DNA from: Verrucomicrobiia bacterium DG1235
GTDB lineage: Bacteria > Verrucomicrobiota > Verrucomicrobiia > Opitutales > Opitutaceae
Assembly (NCBI GenBank): GCA_000155695.1
Contig: DS990592.1
Coordinates: 940,784-1,004,783 of the forward strand
Length of the DNA stretch: 64,000 bases
Reading direction: 5' to 3'
The position numbers and the translations under genes were made by a program. The notes below the pieces were generated by a model. That model saw only the letters and a list, made by a program, of their open reading frames with translations, searched no databases and was not told where the DNA came from. Positions 63,454 to 64,000 of this stretch are shown piece after piece. Position 1 is the first letter of the stretch. Each line of letters starts with the position of its first letter.

Positions 63454-64000
63454 TTACGCGTAGGAGCTATCCTGCGATAAGCCGAGCTCTTGTCTGCGTT
63501 TCGTACGCTCGGCTTCAATCTGATCCGCGTAGCCACTTTCGCGATACGCCAGAAGAGGATTGGCAGCGATGCCTTTTCCAGACCGCCACTCTTCTAGAAT
63601 GGGTCGCACATCTGTATTATAGGCATCCTTTAGAACATTTTCAGCGTCGACGATTTCGCCCTTCTGCTGATGCGTTGAAAGCTTTTCCCTGTCAACCAGA
63701 GCAGCCTTCGCCCAAAGATCCTGTGCTGTCATCACAGTCTGAATCATCGCTTCGATCTTCGGCTTCAGATTGTGAGACTGGTCCACCATGTACGCGATAT
63801 CCGGATACGATCCCGTCTCCGCCGCATAGGCATGGATCTCATTGAAGATTCTAAAAATCTGATACGGATCAATCGAGCCAAGCGTCAAGTCGTCGTCGGC
63901 ATACCGACGGTCGTTGAAATGAAAGCCCCCTAGCATTTTCTCATCCAAAAGCCAGGCCACGATCTGCTCAATATTCTGAGCGTTGTAATGATGCCCCGTG
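63454..64000 (-). CDS. L-rhamnose isomerase (5' part outside window)
   Basis: The frame is open to the right edge; the visible GTG at 63958-63960 is internal, since the bases beyond it read HYNAQNIEQI in frame and continue the domain. The visible ~180 residues contain LGGFHFNDRRYADDDLTLGS (metal-binding Asp/His region), YMVDQSHNLKPKIEAMIQTV and LLAYRESGYADQIEAERTKR. This is the C-terminal part of the Pseudomonas-type L-rhamnose isomerase (RhaI family). It converts L-rhamnose to L-rhamnulose for the kinase encoded next. Confidence 0.9.
   Translation of the reverse strand, partial: TGHHYNAQNIEQIVAWLLDEKMLGGFHFNDRRYADDDLTLGSIDPYQIFRIFNEIHAYAAETGSYPDIAYMVDQSHNLKPKIEAMIQTVMTAQDLWAKAALVDREKLSTHQQKGEIVDAENVLKDAYNTDVRPILEEWRSGKGIAANPLLAYRESGYADQIEAERTKRRQELGLSQDSSYA

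Overview
The window comes from a bacterial chromosome, most likely Verrucomicrobiota, class Opitutia (Pelagicoccus/Puniceicoccales-like). The evidence is a four-gene Verru_Chthon pseudopilin cassette at 32.1-37.4 kb, a VPDSG-type C-terminal sorting signal at about 20.9 kb, an aspartate-type HemB, and generally GC-rich, strongly codon-biased genes. This placement is inferred from gene content; no rRNA is present.

Layout. 0-9.2 kb: a truncated hybrid histidine kinase, an AEC transporter, then housekeeping genes (dapF, pyrD, hemB, cysS) mixed with conserved hypotheticals. 9.2-13.4 kb: an AT-richer accessory block that I read as an integron gene-cassette array. Seven small cassettes lie in a row and are separated by attC sites, with no integrase gene in view. 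13.5-31.3 kb: a sulfatase, thrS, small enzymes (DUF2147, beta-carbonic anhydrase, dienelactone hydrolase, phosphoesterase), a frameshifted VPDSG surface protein, an OmpR-type two-component system opposite an EF-hand protein, dnaX with an A10 slippage tract beside the SRP RNA gene, and mprF with an alpha/beta hydrolase. 31.4-39.1 kb: a pseudopilin operon and cheB. 39.2-44 kb: trpS, a left-handed beta-helix protein, two identical tRNA-Gly genes and an NtrB/NtrC-like pair. 44.1-51.3 kb: a lipoprotein with a duplicated domain, System II cytochrome c biogenesis genes (ccsB, ccsA), and an HDOD/hybrid-kinase signalling operon. 51.3-59.1 kb: a frame-disrupted clpB, a DUF4212/sodium-solute symporter pair, a large RG-rich repeat protein and tRNA-Leu. 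59.1-64 kb: lutCBA, rhaB and the end of an L-rhamnose isomerase gene on one strand. This cluster can break rhamnose down, and lactaldehyde-derived lactate can then be oxidised by LutABC.

The main discovery is the cassette array. Five consecutive cassettes each begin with a 7-bp core (R') whose exact reverse complement (R'') recurs at the start of that cassette's own attC. Every one of those attC sites has an L''/L' arm pair with one unpaired base at the same position. One cassette carries the non-canonical core GATATGA instead of GTTRRRY, and both arms covary. The sixth cassette is decayed in both its gene (an MBL-fold pseudogene) and its attC.

Caution: several genes outside the array (clpB, the symporter, the VPDSG protein) each appear to lack single bases. 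Some lesions may therefore be assembly errors, and the length of the dnaX A-tract needs confirming.
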